Source: Xestospongia bergquistia (lineage: Eukaryota; Porifera; Demospongiae; Haplosclerida; Petrosiidae). From it: DNA of 64,000 nt. The notes under the pieces were generated by a model. It was given only the letters and a program-made list of their open reading frames with translations. It was not told the DNA's origin and did not search any database. The stretch is taken from NCBI GenBank assembly GCA_963965975.1, contig OZ014417.1, positions 4,817,821-4,881,820 of the forward strand, written 5' to 3'. This document shows, piece after piece, positions 55,202 through 63,515 of the stretch. Positions within the stretch are counted from its first letter, which is position 1. Each line of letters opens with the position of its first letter. The position numbers were made by a program, and so were the translations under genes.

Positions 55202-58200
55202 AGTTTATAAAGTAAACTGCTCAGTCTAAAGGACTTTATGGCACTAACTAAATAAACAGCTATTAACAGTTTAGTAAGTTACTTTGCATTAACTCAGTCT
55301 AAAGGACTTAATGGGACTAACTAATAAAACTTCTATTAACAGTTTAGTAACTTTGTTTGCATGATGCTCTAAAGTCTTTAAGTTAAAGACTTTAGAAAGT
55401 TTAGACTTTTGAGTGATTTTTATAAAGTAAACAGCTCAGTCTAAACGACCTTATGGCACTAACTAAATAAACAGCTATTAATAGTTCAGTAAGTAAGTTT
55501 GAATTAACGAACTAAAGTATTTAAGTTGAAGACTTTAGAAGGTTTAGACTGTTTAGTGAAGTGTATAAAGTAAACCTCTCAGCCTAAAGGACTTGATGGG
55601 ACTAACTAAACAAACTGCTACTAACAGTTTAGTAAGCTATTTTGCATTAACGCTCTAAAGTCTTTTAGTTAAAGACTTTACAAGGTTTAGATAATTGACT
55701 GAAGTTTATAAAGTAAAATGCTCAATATAAAGGGGTTTTTGGCTCTAACTAAGTAAACAGCTATTACAACTTCAGTAAGTTGGTTTGCATTAATGCTCTA
55801 AAGTCTTTAAGTTAAAGACTTTAGAAAGTTTAGACTATTGAATGAATTTTATAAAGTAAACTGCTCAGTCTAAAGGACTTTATGGCACTAAATAAATAAA
55901 CAGCTATTAACAGTTTAGTAAGTTAATTTGCATTAACGCTCTAAAGTCTTTAAGTTAAGGACTTTAGAAGGTTTAGACTATTGAGTGAAGTTTATAAAGT
56001 AAACTGCTCTGTATAAAGGTCTTTATGGCACTAACTAAGTATACAGCTATTAAAAGTTTAGTAAGTTTGTTTGCATTAACGCTCTAAAGTCTTTAACTTA
56101 AAGACTTTAGAAGGTTTAGACAATTGATTGAAGATTATAAAGTAAACTGCTAAGTGTAAAGGACTTTATGGCACTGACTAAATAAGCTTCTATTAACAGT
56201 TTAGTAAGTTTGTTTGCGTTAACGCTCTAAAGTCTTTAAGTTAAAGAGTTTAGAAGGTTTAGACTATTGGAAGAAGTTTATAAAGTAAACTGCTCAGTCT
56301 AAAGGACTTTATGGCACTAACTAAATAAACAGCTATTAACAGTTTAGTAAGTTTTTTTGCATTAACGCTCTAAAGTCTTTAAGTTAAAGACTTTAGAAGG
56401 TTTACACTATTTATTGATGTTGATAGAGTAAACTGCACAGTCTAAGGGACTTTATGGCAATAATTGAATAAACAGCTATAACAGTTTAGTAAGTTTTTTT
56501 GCATTAACGCTCTGAAGTTTTAAATTAAAGACTTTATAAGGTTTAGACTATTGAGTGAATTTTATAAAGTAAACACTCAGTCTAAAGGATTTAATGGGAC
56601 TATCTAAGCACACTGCTATTAACAGTTTAGAAGTTTGTTTGCATTAACGCTATAAAGTCTTTAAGTTAAAGACTTTAGGAAGTTTAGACTATTGAGTGAA
56701 TTTTATAAAGTAAACTGCTCAGTCTAAAGGACTTAATTGGACTAACTAAACAAACTGCTACTAACAGTTTAGTAAGTGTTTTTGCATTAACGCTCTAAAG
56801 TCTTTAAGTTAAACACTTTACAAGGTTTTGGCTATTGACTGAAGTTTATAAAGTAAAATGTTCACTATAAAGGTCTTTATAGCACTAACTGAATAAACTG
56901 CTATTAACAGTTTAGTAAGTTGGTTTGCATTAACGCTCTAAAGTCTTTAAGTTAAAGACTTTAGAAGGTTTAGACTATTGAGAGAAGTTTATAAAGTAAA
57001 CTGCTCGGTATAAAGGACTTTATGGCACTAACTAAATAAACAGCTATTAAATGTTTAGCAAGTTTGTTTGCATTAACGGTCTAAAGTCTTTAAGTTAAAG
57101 ACTTTAGAAGGTTTAGACTATTGAGAGAAGTTTATAAAAAAAACTGCTCAGTCTAAAGGACTTAATGGTACTAAGTTAATAAACTGCTACTAACATTTTA
57201 GTAAGTTGGTTTGCATTAACACTCTAAAGTCTTTAAGTTAAAGACTTTAGAAGGTTTATACTATTGAGTGAAGTTTATAAAGTAAGCTGCTCAGTGTAAA
57301 GGACTTAATCGGACTAACTAAAGAAACTGCTACTAACAGTTTAGTAAGTTTGTTTGCATTAATGCTCTAAAGTGTTTAAGTTAAAGACTTAAAAAGGTTT
57401 AGACTATTGAGTGAATTTTATAAAGTAATCTGCTCAGTATAAAGGTCTTTATGGCACTAAATAAATAAACAGCTATTAAATGTTTAGTAAGTTTGTTGCA
57501 TTAACGCTTTAAAGTCTTTAAGTTAAAGACTTTAGGAGGTTTAGACTTTTGAGTGAAGTTTATAAAGAAAACTGCTCAGTCTAAAGGACTTAATGGGACT
57601 AACTATACAAACTGCTACTAACAGTTTAGTAAGTTGGTTTACATTAACTGTCGAAAGTCTTTAATTGAAAGTCTTTAAAGGTTTAGACTATTGAGTGAAT
57701 TTTATAAAGTAATTTGCTAAGTCTAACGGACTTAGTGCAACTAACTAATTAACCTGCAATTAACAGTTTAGTAAGGTGGCTTGCATTAAGGGTCTAAAGT
57801 CTTTAATTTAAAGACTTTAGAAGGTTTAGACTATTGAGTGAATTTTATGAAGTAAATTGCTCCGTCGAAAGGACTAATAGGACTAACTCATCAAGCTGCT
57901 ACTAACAGTTTAGTAAGTTGGTTTGCATTAACGCTCTAAAGTCTTTAATTTAAAGACTTTAGAAGGTTTAGACTATTGAGGGAATTTTATAAAGTAAACT
58001 GTTCAGTCTAAAGGACTTAATGGCACTAAACAAATAAACTGCAATGAACAGTTTAGTAAATTGGTTTGCATTAACGCTCTAAAACCTTTAATTTAAAGAC
58101 TTTAGAAGGTGTAGACTATTGAGAGAAGTTTATAAAGTAAACTGCTAGGTGTAATGGTGTTAATGGGACTAACTCAAGAAGCTGCTAATAACAGTTCAGT

Positions 58201-58448
58201 AAGTTGGTTTGTATTAACGCTCTAAAGTCTTTAAGTTAAAGACTTTAGAATGTTTACACTATTGAGTGAAGTTTATAAAGTAAACTGCTCAGTCCAAAGG
58301 ACTTAATGGGACTAACTAAATAATCTGCAATTAACAGTTTAGTAAGTTTGTTTGCATTAACGCTCTAAAGTCTTTAATTTAAAACTTTATAAGGTTTAGA
58401 CTATTGAGTGAAATTTATAAAGTAAACTGCTCAGTCTAATGGACTTAG
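55202..58448. repeat. Degenerate right margin of the satellite array
   Basis: From a truncated unit near 55202-55293, where GCATTAAC jumps to TCAGTCTAAAGG, to the end of the array, the units carry far more substitutions and indels than the core. A sub-family appears with GGGACTAACTAAACAAACTG, GCTACTAACAG and AAGTTGGTTTGC in place of the usual words, and ATTGAGTGAA replaces ATTGAGAGAA. The 143-bp phase is only loosely kept. Higher divergence at the edge of an array is the expected outcome where unequal exchange rarely reaches. Confidence 0.88.
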
Positions 58449-59693
58449 AGTCGAAAATCAATGGACGGACAAATCTATTTTCAGACACTTTTTCTTCTAA
58501 AAATTTGAAGATAGCTTATTGCTTCCGTGCTATCTAAACTCCGTGTTGTGAACGAGCTCCGTTTTTTTGTGCTTTTACAGACTTGAATGTATTCGCGGGC
58601 ACGTGGTATGATTTGGCGGACAACACAACCTCAAGTCTAAACGTTAGCTAGGAGTTTTCTGTCAGTTTCTGAGTCTTTCTCTTTCTATCAACTAAATCTA
58701 CCTCAAGTTAAACCTTAGGCAGGACTCTCTTGTATTAACTATCGTGGAAAGAATCAAACGTGGTAATTTGTGATAATGTATAGATGTCAATGTGGAAGAC
58801 TTGATGGCTTGAGCTATGTGTTTGTAATACCTTAGTCAACCCTGGCCATTTTAGTGATTAGTAAATATATCTGTAATAACAGAGTCAGTTCACTTTTTTA
58901 ATAATAATAGTGTTGTACTAAGGCTTAATAGCTGCTTGACTTTATGACTAACTTTACTGTAAGTAGGTAAACATGTGATAGATATTTGATTTATAATAAT
59001 CTGAGTGAAATAAATTTTTAAATGATAATCAATTAACTATATGACAATATTATTGTTTTTAATACCTTTGAGAAAAAAAGATAAAGTCATCACATAAACT
59101 AAAATATGTCATAGACCATCTATTATACTATAGGTATGATGTCATAGTCACAAAAATAGGAGGAAGGGTAGGCAGATAACATGTTAAAGTCACTAGTCAT
59201 TATTTTGATAGAGAAATGAGTTCTGATGAGTTGCTTATTCAAAATTCATGATATGATCAAAGGCTCTAAATAATTGCAGTATATAGTTATATCACATGTA
59301 GTCATTGGTGCAATGTATAGTCTTTGTTATGAAGTAGAGAAGAGATGTATACCTTCAAGCATACTAGTAGACATATCTGCCTTACTTATTTGTTTTCATC
59401 TGGTCTTATTGAATCTTCAGAATGCAATAGTCCACTACAGTGAGCTAGAGTCTTTCTATGTTTTATACATAACTAGGAGTCTCTCTACAAAGCTATGACA
59501 ATTAGTATAAGATTGTGAAAAACCTTTGCACAAATGACTTATTGCAAACCATAAAGTTTATGTGCTTAATTGGGTGCTGAGACAATTAATTGTTTGAAAA
59601 CATGCAAGTCCGTTTTTAAGTGCCCCTGACATGAGTCTATTTTTCTTTGTTTATATATGATTTATTATGTTATAGTTACATCTTCTTTAATAG
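58449..59693. other. Non-repetitive AT-rich spacer without a recognisable gene
   Basis: The satellite stops abruptly at about 58448 and single-copy-looking sequence follows. The first 200 bases contain more CpG than the surroundings (around ATTCGCGGGC at 58591) and one CACGTG at 58600. A loose direct repeat beginning CCTCAAGT lies at 58629 and 58701. A 74-codon open frame at 59274-59498 has no ATG start within a plausible coding context and no recognisable motif, so I do not call it a gene. The end of the stretch, TTACATCTTCTTTAATAG at 59676-59693, resembles a splice acceptor for the pseudogene that follows. Confidence 0.6.
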
Positions 59694-61574
59694 CCTAGGT
59701 TATCCTCTGGAGGAAAAAAGCCAAGGAATAGGCACTACAAGCGGTGGAGTGAGACCCAGTTACGTATAGCAGCAAAGGACGTGGCTAAAGGACAATTTAC
59801 TCTTAGAAAAGCTGCTGAAATGTATAATGTGCCAAAGTCAAGATTATGGGACCGAGTGTCTGGTAATGTCTCTTTTGGTGCTCACAGTGGACCCCCTCGA
59901 TACTTAAATGACGTTGAAGAAGAAGAACTAGTAACATTTTTGGTAGGTTCAGCTAAAATTGGCTTCGCTCGGACAAAGGAACAAGTTCTTTGTATTGTTA
60001 GAGCAGCACTAGCAAAGAAACGTCAATGTGAAGTTGAAGATGTCAATGTCATTACTGGTTGGTGGGGCTCATTAGTGAAGCGGCATCCAAAACTACGATT
60101 AAGATATGGATCCAAATTAGCATATCGTAGAGCTATTGCAGCTAACCCAGATGTCATAAATCGATATTTTGACTTGCTTGAAGAAACATTGAAGTCTAAT
60201 AATTTGCTTGAATGACCAATGCTGATTTTTAACTGTGATGAGAGCGGGTTCCCATTGGAACATAAACCTGGCAAAATAATTGGAGTACTAGGTCAGAGAG
60301 ATATTTCCTGTATTACTAGTGGTGATAAAGCCCAAATTACTGTTTAGTCAGCATGCAGTGCTTCTGGTTACCTTTTGCCTCCGATGATAATTTTTGATCG
60401 GAAAAAACTCAAGCCCAATTTCACAAAAGGAGAAATCTCAGGTACTGCATAAGGGGTGTCTAAAAATGGATGGATAGATTCCGAATTGATTTAGGAATGG
60501 TTTACTAATCACTTCTTACTTCACATCCCTCCACAGCGACCCATCTTGTTACTCCTGGATGGACATTCTTCACATTACCAACCTCAATTGATCAGGACAG
60601 CTGCTGCAAATCAGATCATCTTATTTTGCTTGCCACCTCATACAACTCATTTGTGTCAACCATTGGACAGGTCATGTTTTAGCCCCTTAAAAAAGGCATA
60701 CAATAATGAGTGTCATCTCTACATGTCCTGTAATCCTGGGAAAGCTGTTAATAGATTTAATTTCACCGAAACGTTTAGTCGAGCCTGGACAAAGGCGATG
60801 ACACCAGCTAATATTGTTGCTGGGTTTAGATCCACTGGTATATACCCCCTCAACAGGTATGCAGTATTACGTTACTTGCAACTTGAGGAGGATGGGAAAA
60901 TAGATATGATAACCTCCAAGATGAGACTGTTTCTTCCTCTGTATAGCCCAGCTAAATCTCATCCTCATACCTGTATTACTTCCGATAGTGAAAGCATTGA
61001 TTATAATGAGAAAGACACTTGTAGTGAAGACAGTACCTGTGGTTACTATGGTAACTTTTCTGAAGACGAAGATTACATTACAAAAGTTCAGCCATCTACT
61101 CTTCATGATTTTCTTACTTTACCTCAGCTACCAAGTAACGAGAAAAAGACAAACCACAGTGCTCGTGTTTTAACAAGTTCTGAAAATCTTCAGTTGATAA
61201 GAGAAAAAGAAATGAAGAAAGCAGATGAATTAAAAGCTTAAGATCTTAGAAAGCAACAGCGAGAAAAGAAGGCAATGGAACGAGAACAGAAAAAGAAGGA
61301 GGTAGAGGAGAGAAAGCTTAAAAGAGCAGTTGAAAAAGCCGAGAAAGAGAGACAAAAGAAAGAAAAAAAACAACGTGAACAGAGTACATCAAAATTTGAT
61401 TTTACAGAAGAAAGCACAGTCGGTTTTCTAGGAAGTATGAGAATGGTTATGATCTACCTGACATCAGATATGAAAAATGGAAAAAAATATTCCATCCTGA
61501 AGAATTATCTTTAGATGCTACAGCATGTAAATCCAGTGATGGAGACATCAGTCTCAGTGAAGTAGATGAGAATA
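59694..61574 (+). pseudogene. pogo/Tigger-like DDE transposase, main exon, inactivated
   Basis: One frame gives a pogo-superfamily transposase, which would bind element ends and cut and join DNA in the nucleus. Counting codons from 59694, a psq-type helix-turn-helix (RWSETQLRIAAKDVAKGQFT, then LRKAAEMYNVPKSRLWDRV) spans about 16-55. A CENP-B/Tc5-like binding region ending in VKRHPKLRLRYGSKL follows to about 145. The DDE_1 domain keeps FNCDESG (Asp at 60237), LLLLDGHSSH (Asp at 60558) and QPLD (Asp at 60666), the last two separated by 35 residues. A Lys/Glu-rich, coiled-coil-like tail follows at about 61190-61385. The frame is broken by TGA 60213, TAG 60345, TAA 60450, TAG 60492 and TAA 61239. 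Near 61418-61430 it shifts to the frame reading KYENGYDLPD, consistent with one lost base. No in-frame ATG precedes the HTH, so an upstream exon or lost start is likely. Terminal inverted repeats were not found. Confidence 0.92.
60216..60860 (+). other. DDE_1 catalytic core of the transposase relic
   Basis: The catalytic domain is readable without any indel across its whole length; only point stops interrupt it. Retained family signatures are CDESG, a YLLPPMIIF strand after the ACSASG turn, KNGWID, LDGHSSH, LPPHTTHLCQPLD and GFRSTGIYPLNR. All three acidic residues expected of a pogo-type DDD triad are present. Three of the five stops (TAG 60345, TAA 60450, TAG 60492) lie here. Because substitutions outnumber indels, the copy is moderately, not anciently, decayed. 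Confidence 0.9.
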
Positions 61575-61763
61575 GTAAGTGATACAGCCTGAGGTTAATT
61601 ATACTTTGAATTTATGGCTTGCTATTTTAGAAAGTGCACTAGAACAGTCACCAAAAGTTCTCAAATTTCCAGTATGTGTAATGTATATATATATTTTAGT
61701 ATTTTTGAGTTAATTATCCTTGTTACAGGGAGGAAGAGATGTACCAGAAGTACTTTGTTACAG
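61575..61763 (+). other. Probable intron in the transposase pseudogene tail
   Basis: The frame reading YENGYDLPD continues through EVDEN and reaches AATA followed by GTAAGT at 61575-61580, a consensus donor in phase 1. The sequence then becomes non-coding and ends in TTAATTATCCTTGTTACAG, a good acceptor with AG at 61727-61728. A perfect 35-bp tandem duplication (61720-61754 and 61755-61789) has doubled the acceptor, so AG at 61762-61763 is also available. Only the downstream acceptor keeps the following exon at 90 bp and in frame. Confidence 0.65.
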
Positions 61764-61789
61764 GGAGGAAGAGATGTACCAGAAGTACT
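61720..61789 (+). repeat. Perfect 35-bp tandem duplication across a splice acceptor
   Basis: TTGTTACAGGGAGGAAGAGA begins at 61720 and again at 61755, and the two 35-bp copies are identical. Each contains the TTACAG acceptor and the first 26 bases of the exon. Use of the upstream acceptor would lengthen the exon to 125 bp and shift the frame. The absence of differences marks a recent event. Confidence 0.9.
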
Positions 61790-61853
61790 AGCAAGAGAAG
61801 TGAAGAAGAGATAGGACTCTATGAATATGACAAGAATGGACTCAGTGATAATG
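61764..61853 (+). other. 90-bp phase 1-1 exon, first copy
   Basis: The segment lies between an ACAG acceptor and a GTATGT donor (61854-61859). With the single base left by the upstream exon it reads RKRCTRSTSKRSEEEIGLYE followed by YDKNGLSDN, fully open, and again leaves one base. A 90-bp exon that starts and ends in the same phase can be duplicated or skipped without changing frame. The product is a basic/acidic tail with no known domain. This exon belongs to the transposase-derived gene by position and phase; no transcript evidence is available. Confidence 0.55.
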
Positions 61854-62011
61854 GTATGTGACATTATATTATAATTAACCCTTTAATAGTGGCTTGCCAT
61901 TTTAGAAACTACACTAGAGCAGTCAAAGACATTACCTAAAAATTCTCAAATTTCCAGTATGTGTAATGTATATATATTGAAGTATTTTAAAGTTAATTAT
62001 CCTTGTTACGG

Positions 62012-62101
62012 GGAGGAAGAGATGTACCAGAAATACTAGCAAGAGAAGTGAAGAAGAGATAGGACTCTATGAATATGACAAGAATGGACTCAGTGATAAT
62101 G
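62012..62101 (+). pseudogene. Second copy of the 90-bp exon, acceptor lost
   Basis: This is nearly identical to 61764-61853 (for example AAATACT for GAAGTACT) and keeps the GTATGT donor at 62102. The acceptor TTACAG of the other copies has become TTACGG at 62006-62011, removing the obligatory AG. The copy would therefore be skipped, which its phase 1-1 structure would tolerate. Confidence 0.65.
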
Positions 62102-62259
62102 GTATGTGACATTATGTTATAATTAACCCTTTAATAGTGGCTTGCCATGTTAGAAACTACACTAGAGCAGTCAAGGACATTACCTAAAAATTCTCAAATT
62201 TCCAGTATGTGTAATGTATATATATTGAAGTATTTTAAAGTTAATTATCCTTGTTACAG

Positions 62260-62276
62260 GGAGGAAGAGATCATAA
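62260..62276 (+). other. Possible terminal exon of the transposase-derived gene
   Basis: The third acceptor TTGTTACAG (62251-62259) is intact. In the phase delivered by either 90-bp exon copy the sequence reads G, R, K, R, S and then TAA at 62274-62276. Sequence identity with the exon family stops just before this TAA. It could be the natural C-terminus or merely the end of the duplicated segment. No clear AATAAA follows at once. Confidence 0.4.
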
Positions 62277-62369
62277 AGAAGCCCTAGAATAGAACACAAT
62301 CAAACGCTGTCAGTAAACAAAGAAATGTAAACGTAGCCCTTGATCACGAATTTTGCTACCAACTTCCCT

Positions 62370-62549
62370 TTATGATGACAAGATCTTGGACAACGTTTCA
62401 CTATCCTTTTGACTCTTCGTAGAACACAACATGCTAACTTTACTTCGAGCAAAGGCAAAAGCATTCACATCACTAACCTTACATTTCTTTCCCTCTACAA
62501 ACCACAGAAATAATTTGGTCACAGTGTGCGTTTGCGCATGCCAAACCAC
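62370..62549 (-). CDS. Exon-like 59-codon frame, product unknown (minus strand)
   Basis: On the minus strand an acceptor-like ATTTTATCTTTATTACTAG (AG at 62551-62550) is followed by 59 open codons, VVWHAQTHTV through NAFAFARSKV to KILSS, and a TAA at 62372-62370. I do not recognise the product. Features seen are a hydrophobic KLFLWFVEG segment, a basic KKCK and a Ser/Lys-rich end. Continuous openness over 180 bp in AT-rich DNA, right after an acceptor, supports a last exon, but the start phase is unproven: the frame two bases later is also open for about 22 codons. It lies downstream, in minus-strand sense, of the DUF2064-like exon and could be part of the same gene. Confidence 0.35.
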   Translation of the reverse strand: MVWHAQTHTVTKLFLWFVEGKKCKVSDVNAFAFARSKVSMLCSTKSQKDSETLSKILSS

Positions 62550-62866
62550 CTAGTAATAAAGATAAAATATTTAATGATAATTATTGCTGTGTCGCTCACA
62601 AATATCACAGTTTTAGCACCTTCATTTAGTAAAGCTCATTGAATTTAAAGTCAAGCTATATATACTAACACACTTCACTGTATTTACTTACCCTTGGGCT
62701 ATAGCGAGTAACATTATTGTCTTGGATTTACTGCAGAGAACACTGTCAAATGATTTGGCTGAATGGAATCTGGTTCCTTTTTCTATCTTGCTAAATAGCC
62801 CTGTAGAAATAAAGTCATGAATCTTTGGCTGCTAAAACGAAGTAACGATGAACTAAACAAAGGGCT
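62545..62866 (-). repeat. Cassette repeat copy A, with shared 5' flank
   Basis: The segment starts with ACCACCTAGTAATAAAGATA and includes AAAGCTCATTGAATTTAAAG at 62631. It is homologous to 63654-64000 along its whole length and to copies B and C from 62631 on. Read on the minus strand it contains a 39-bp exon-like segment, 62730-62692, preceded by TTCTCTGCAG and followed by GTAAGT. Copy A is the only copy with a canonical GT donor. Confidence 0.85.
62692..62730 (-). other. 39-bp mini-exon-like segment in cassette A
   Basis: On the minus strand the order is acceptor GTGTTCTCTGCAG, 39 bases, then donor GTAAGT (62691-62686). Only one phase is open, reading KSKTIMLLAIAQG. All four cassette copies keep a 39-bp length here (62928-62966, 63207-63245 and 63802-63840), which preserves phase. 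The donor is GCAAGT in copies B and C and is lost in D. A real micro-exon is possible, but chance splice-like sites within an intronic repeat are an equally good explanation. Confidence 0.3.
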
Positions 62867-63145
62867 AAAGCTCATTGAATTTAAAGTCAAGCTATATATA
62901 CTAATATGCTTGACTGTATTTACTTGCCCTTGGGCTATAGCAAGGAACATTATTGTCTTGGATTTACTGCAGAGAACACTGTCAAATGACCTGGCTGAAT
63001 GAAATCCAGTTCCTTCTTATGTCTTGCTAAACAACCCTGCTAAAATAAAGTCATGACTCCATGTTTGCTAAAACAAAGTAATACTGTCTAAGATTTCTAG
63101 CACAAAATATTACAACGTGATTACAAATGCACTAAACTAAGGGCT
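62867..63145 (-). repeat. Cassette repeat copy B
   Basis: The copy begins with AAAGCTCATTGAATTTAAAG, 236 bp after the same point in copy A. It keeps GGGCTATAGCAAGGAACATT, the CTGCAG site and AAATAAAGTCATGA, and extends to GGGCT just before copy C. The donor-like site on the minus strand is GCAAGT. A 61-codon open frame at 62817-63002 on the plus strand is a by-product of this repeat. Confidence 0.88.
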
Positions 63146-63408
63146 AAAGCTCATTGAATTTAAACTCAAGCTATATATACTAACACACTTCACTGTATTT
63201 ACTTGCCCTTGGGCTATAGTGAGGAACATTATTGTCTTGGATTTACTGCAGAGAACACCGTCAAATGATTTGGCTGAATGGAAACTAGTTCCTTCTTCTG
63301 TTTTGGTAAACAGACCTGTAGAAATGAAGTTGTGAATGATTGGTTGCTAAAACGAAGTAATGCTGTCTAGGATTTCTAGTACAAACCTTTACAAGCTGAT
63401 ACTGATAC
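63146..63408 (-). repeat. Cassette repeat copy C
   Basis: The copy begins with AAAGCTCATTGAATTTAAAC, 279 bp after copy B, and ends at AAGCTGATACTGATACC. Its distal half (GGATTTCTAGTACAAACCTT, ACAAGCTGATACTGAT) is shared with copy D and in part with B. Divergence between copies is of the order of several percent to ten percent by eye. Confidence 0.88.
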
Positions 63409-63430
63409 CAAAGAAGACACAATGGGGGTT

Positions 63431-63515
63431 AAAAGCCCTGCAGAAATAAAGTCGTACTCATTGGTTGCGAAAACGCTAAGATTTCTAGTACACATTGTGA
63501 CAAGCTTACTGATGT
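63431..63515 (-). repeat. Partial cassette repeat (distal part only)
   Basis: AAAAGCCCTGCAGAAATAAAG, ACTCATTGGTTGC, and CTAAGATTTCTAGTACA followed by ACAAGCTTACTGAT correspond to the last third of copies C and D. The AAAGCTCATT half is missing. The fragment runs directly into the donor end of the DUF2064-like exon, so the repeat unit ends at, or just inside, that exon boundary. Confidence 0.7.

Larger units (their letters stand above)
1..58448. repeat. 143-bp satellite DNA array, about 400 head-to-tail units
   Basis: The segment is a continuous head-to-tail array. Successive copies of the landmark TTTATAAAGTAAACTGCTCA recur every 143 bp (for example at 718 and 861), and exact multiples of 143 separate matching variants further away. 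All units have the same orientation and no foreign insertion was seen. The consensus unit is about 30% GC and has a single CpG, in the motif TTAACGCTC. Every frame is dense in TAA and TAG, so it is not protein coding. The array starts before base 1 and stops near 58448, where the last unit breaks off inside its GGACTTTATGG segment. Satellites of this unit length and organisation commonly form centromeric or pericentromeric heterochromatin; a role here is inference. An alternative is a non-centromeric heterochromatic block. Confidence 0.97.
61595..62271 (+). repeat. Tandem intron-exon duplication, 248-bp period
   Basis: TTGTTAC plus the exon start occurs at 61755, 62003 and 62251, spaced exactly 248 bp. 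Two complete copies (61755-62002 and 62003-62250) are followed by a fragment that diverges after GAGGAAGAGA. A diverged upstream copy of the intronic part covers about 61595-61754, recognisable by GGCTTGC-ATTTTAGAAA and CTCAAATTTCCAGTATGTGT. The duplicated unit is therefore one exon plus its intron. Confidence 0.9.

Noticed and set aside
1-58448. Regular repeats that might be read as a CRISPR array or as minisatellite-coded protein
   Set aside because: There are no unique spacers, the whole unit is repeated, and every frame has frequent stops. It is satellite DNA.
1-58448. CENP-B box (TTCG...CGGGA type) within the satellite
   Set aside because: The consensus unit has only one CpG, in TTAACGCTC, and no segment resembles the box.
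1-58448. Telomeric repeats such as TTAGGG
   Set aside because: TTTAG and GGTTTAG words occur, but never as a short tandem telomere repeat.
58591-58605. CpG-rich patch with CACGTG as a promoter
   Set aside because: A single E-box and a handful of CpGs are not enough, and there is no associated first exon or start codon.
59274-59498. 74-codon open frame on the plus strand
   Set aside because: It begins at TTG, lacks any recognisable motif and sits in AT-rich spacer; an open frame of this length is expected by chance.
60023-60274. 83-codon open frame on the minus strand
   Set aside because: It lies antisense to the conserved transposase frame and is a shadow of it.
60867-61106. 79-codon minus-strand frame, and the 61-codon plus-strand frame at 60988-61173
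   Set aside because: Both overlap the transposase frame, which has clear family motifs; these two have none.
61661-61864. 67-codon minus-strand frame over the duplicated exon
   Set aside because: The opposite strand has matching splice signals and phases, so this frame is a shadow.
58449-62280. Terminal inverted repeats and TA target duplication of the pogo-like element
   Set aside because: I looked for CAG-starting ends flanked by TA on both sides, including CAGACTTGAATG near 58578, and found no matching inverted partner downstream.
62817-63002. 61-codon plus-strand frame in the cassette repeat
   Set aside because: It starts in copy A and runs into copy B, the equivalent frames in C and D are interrupted, and no coding motif is present.
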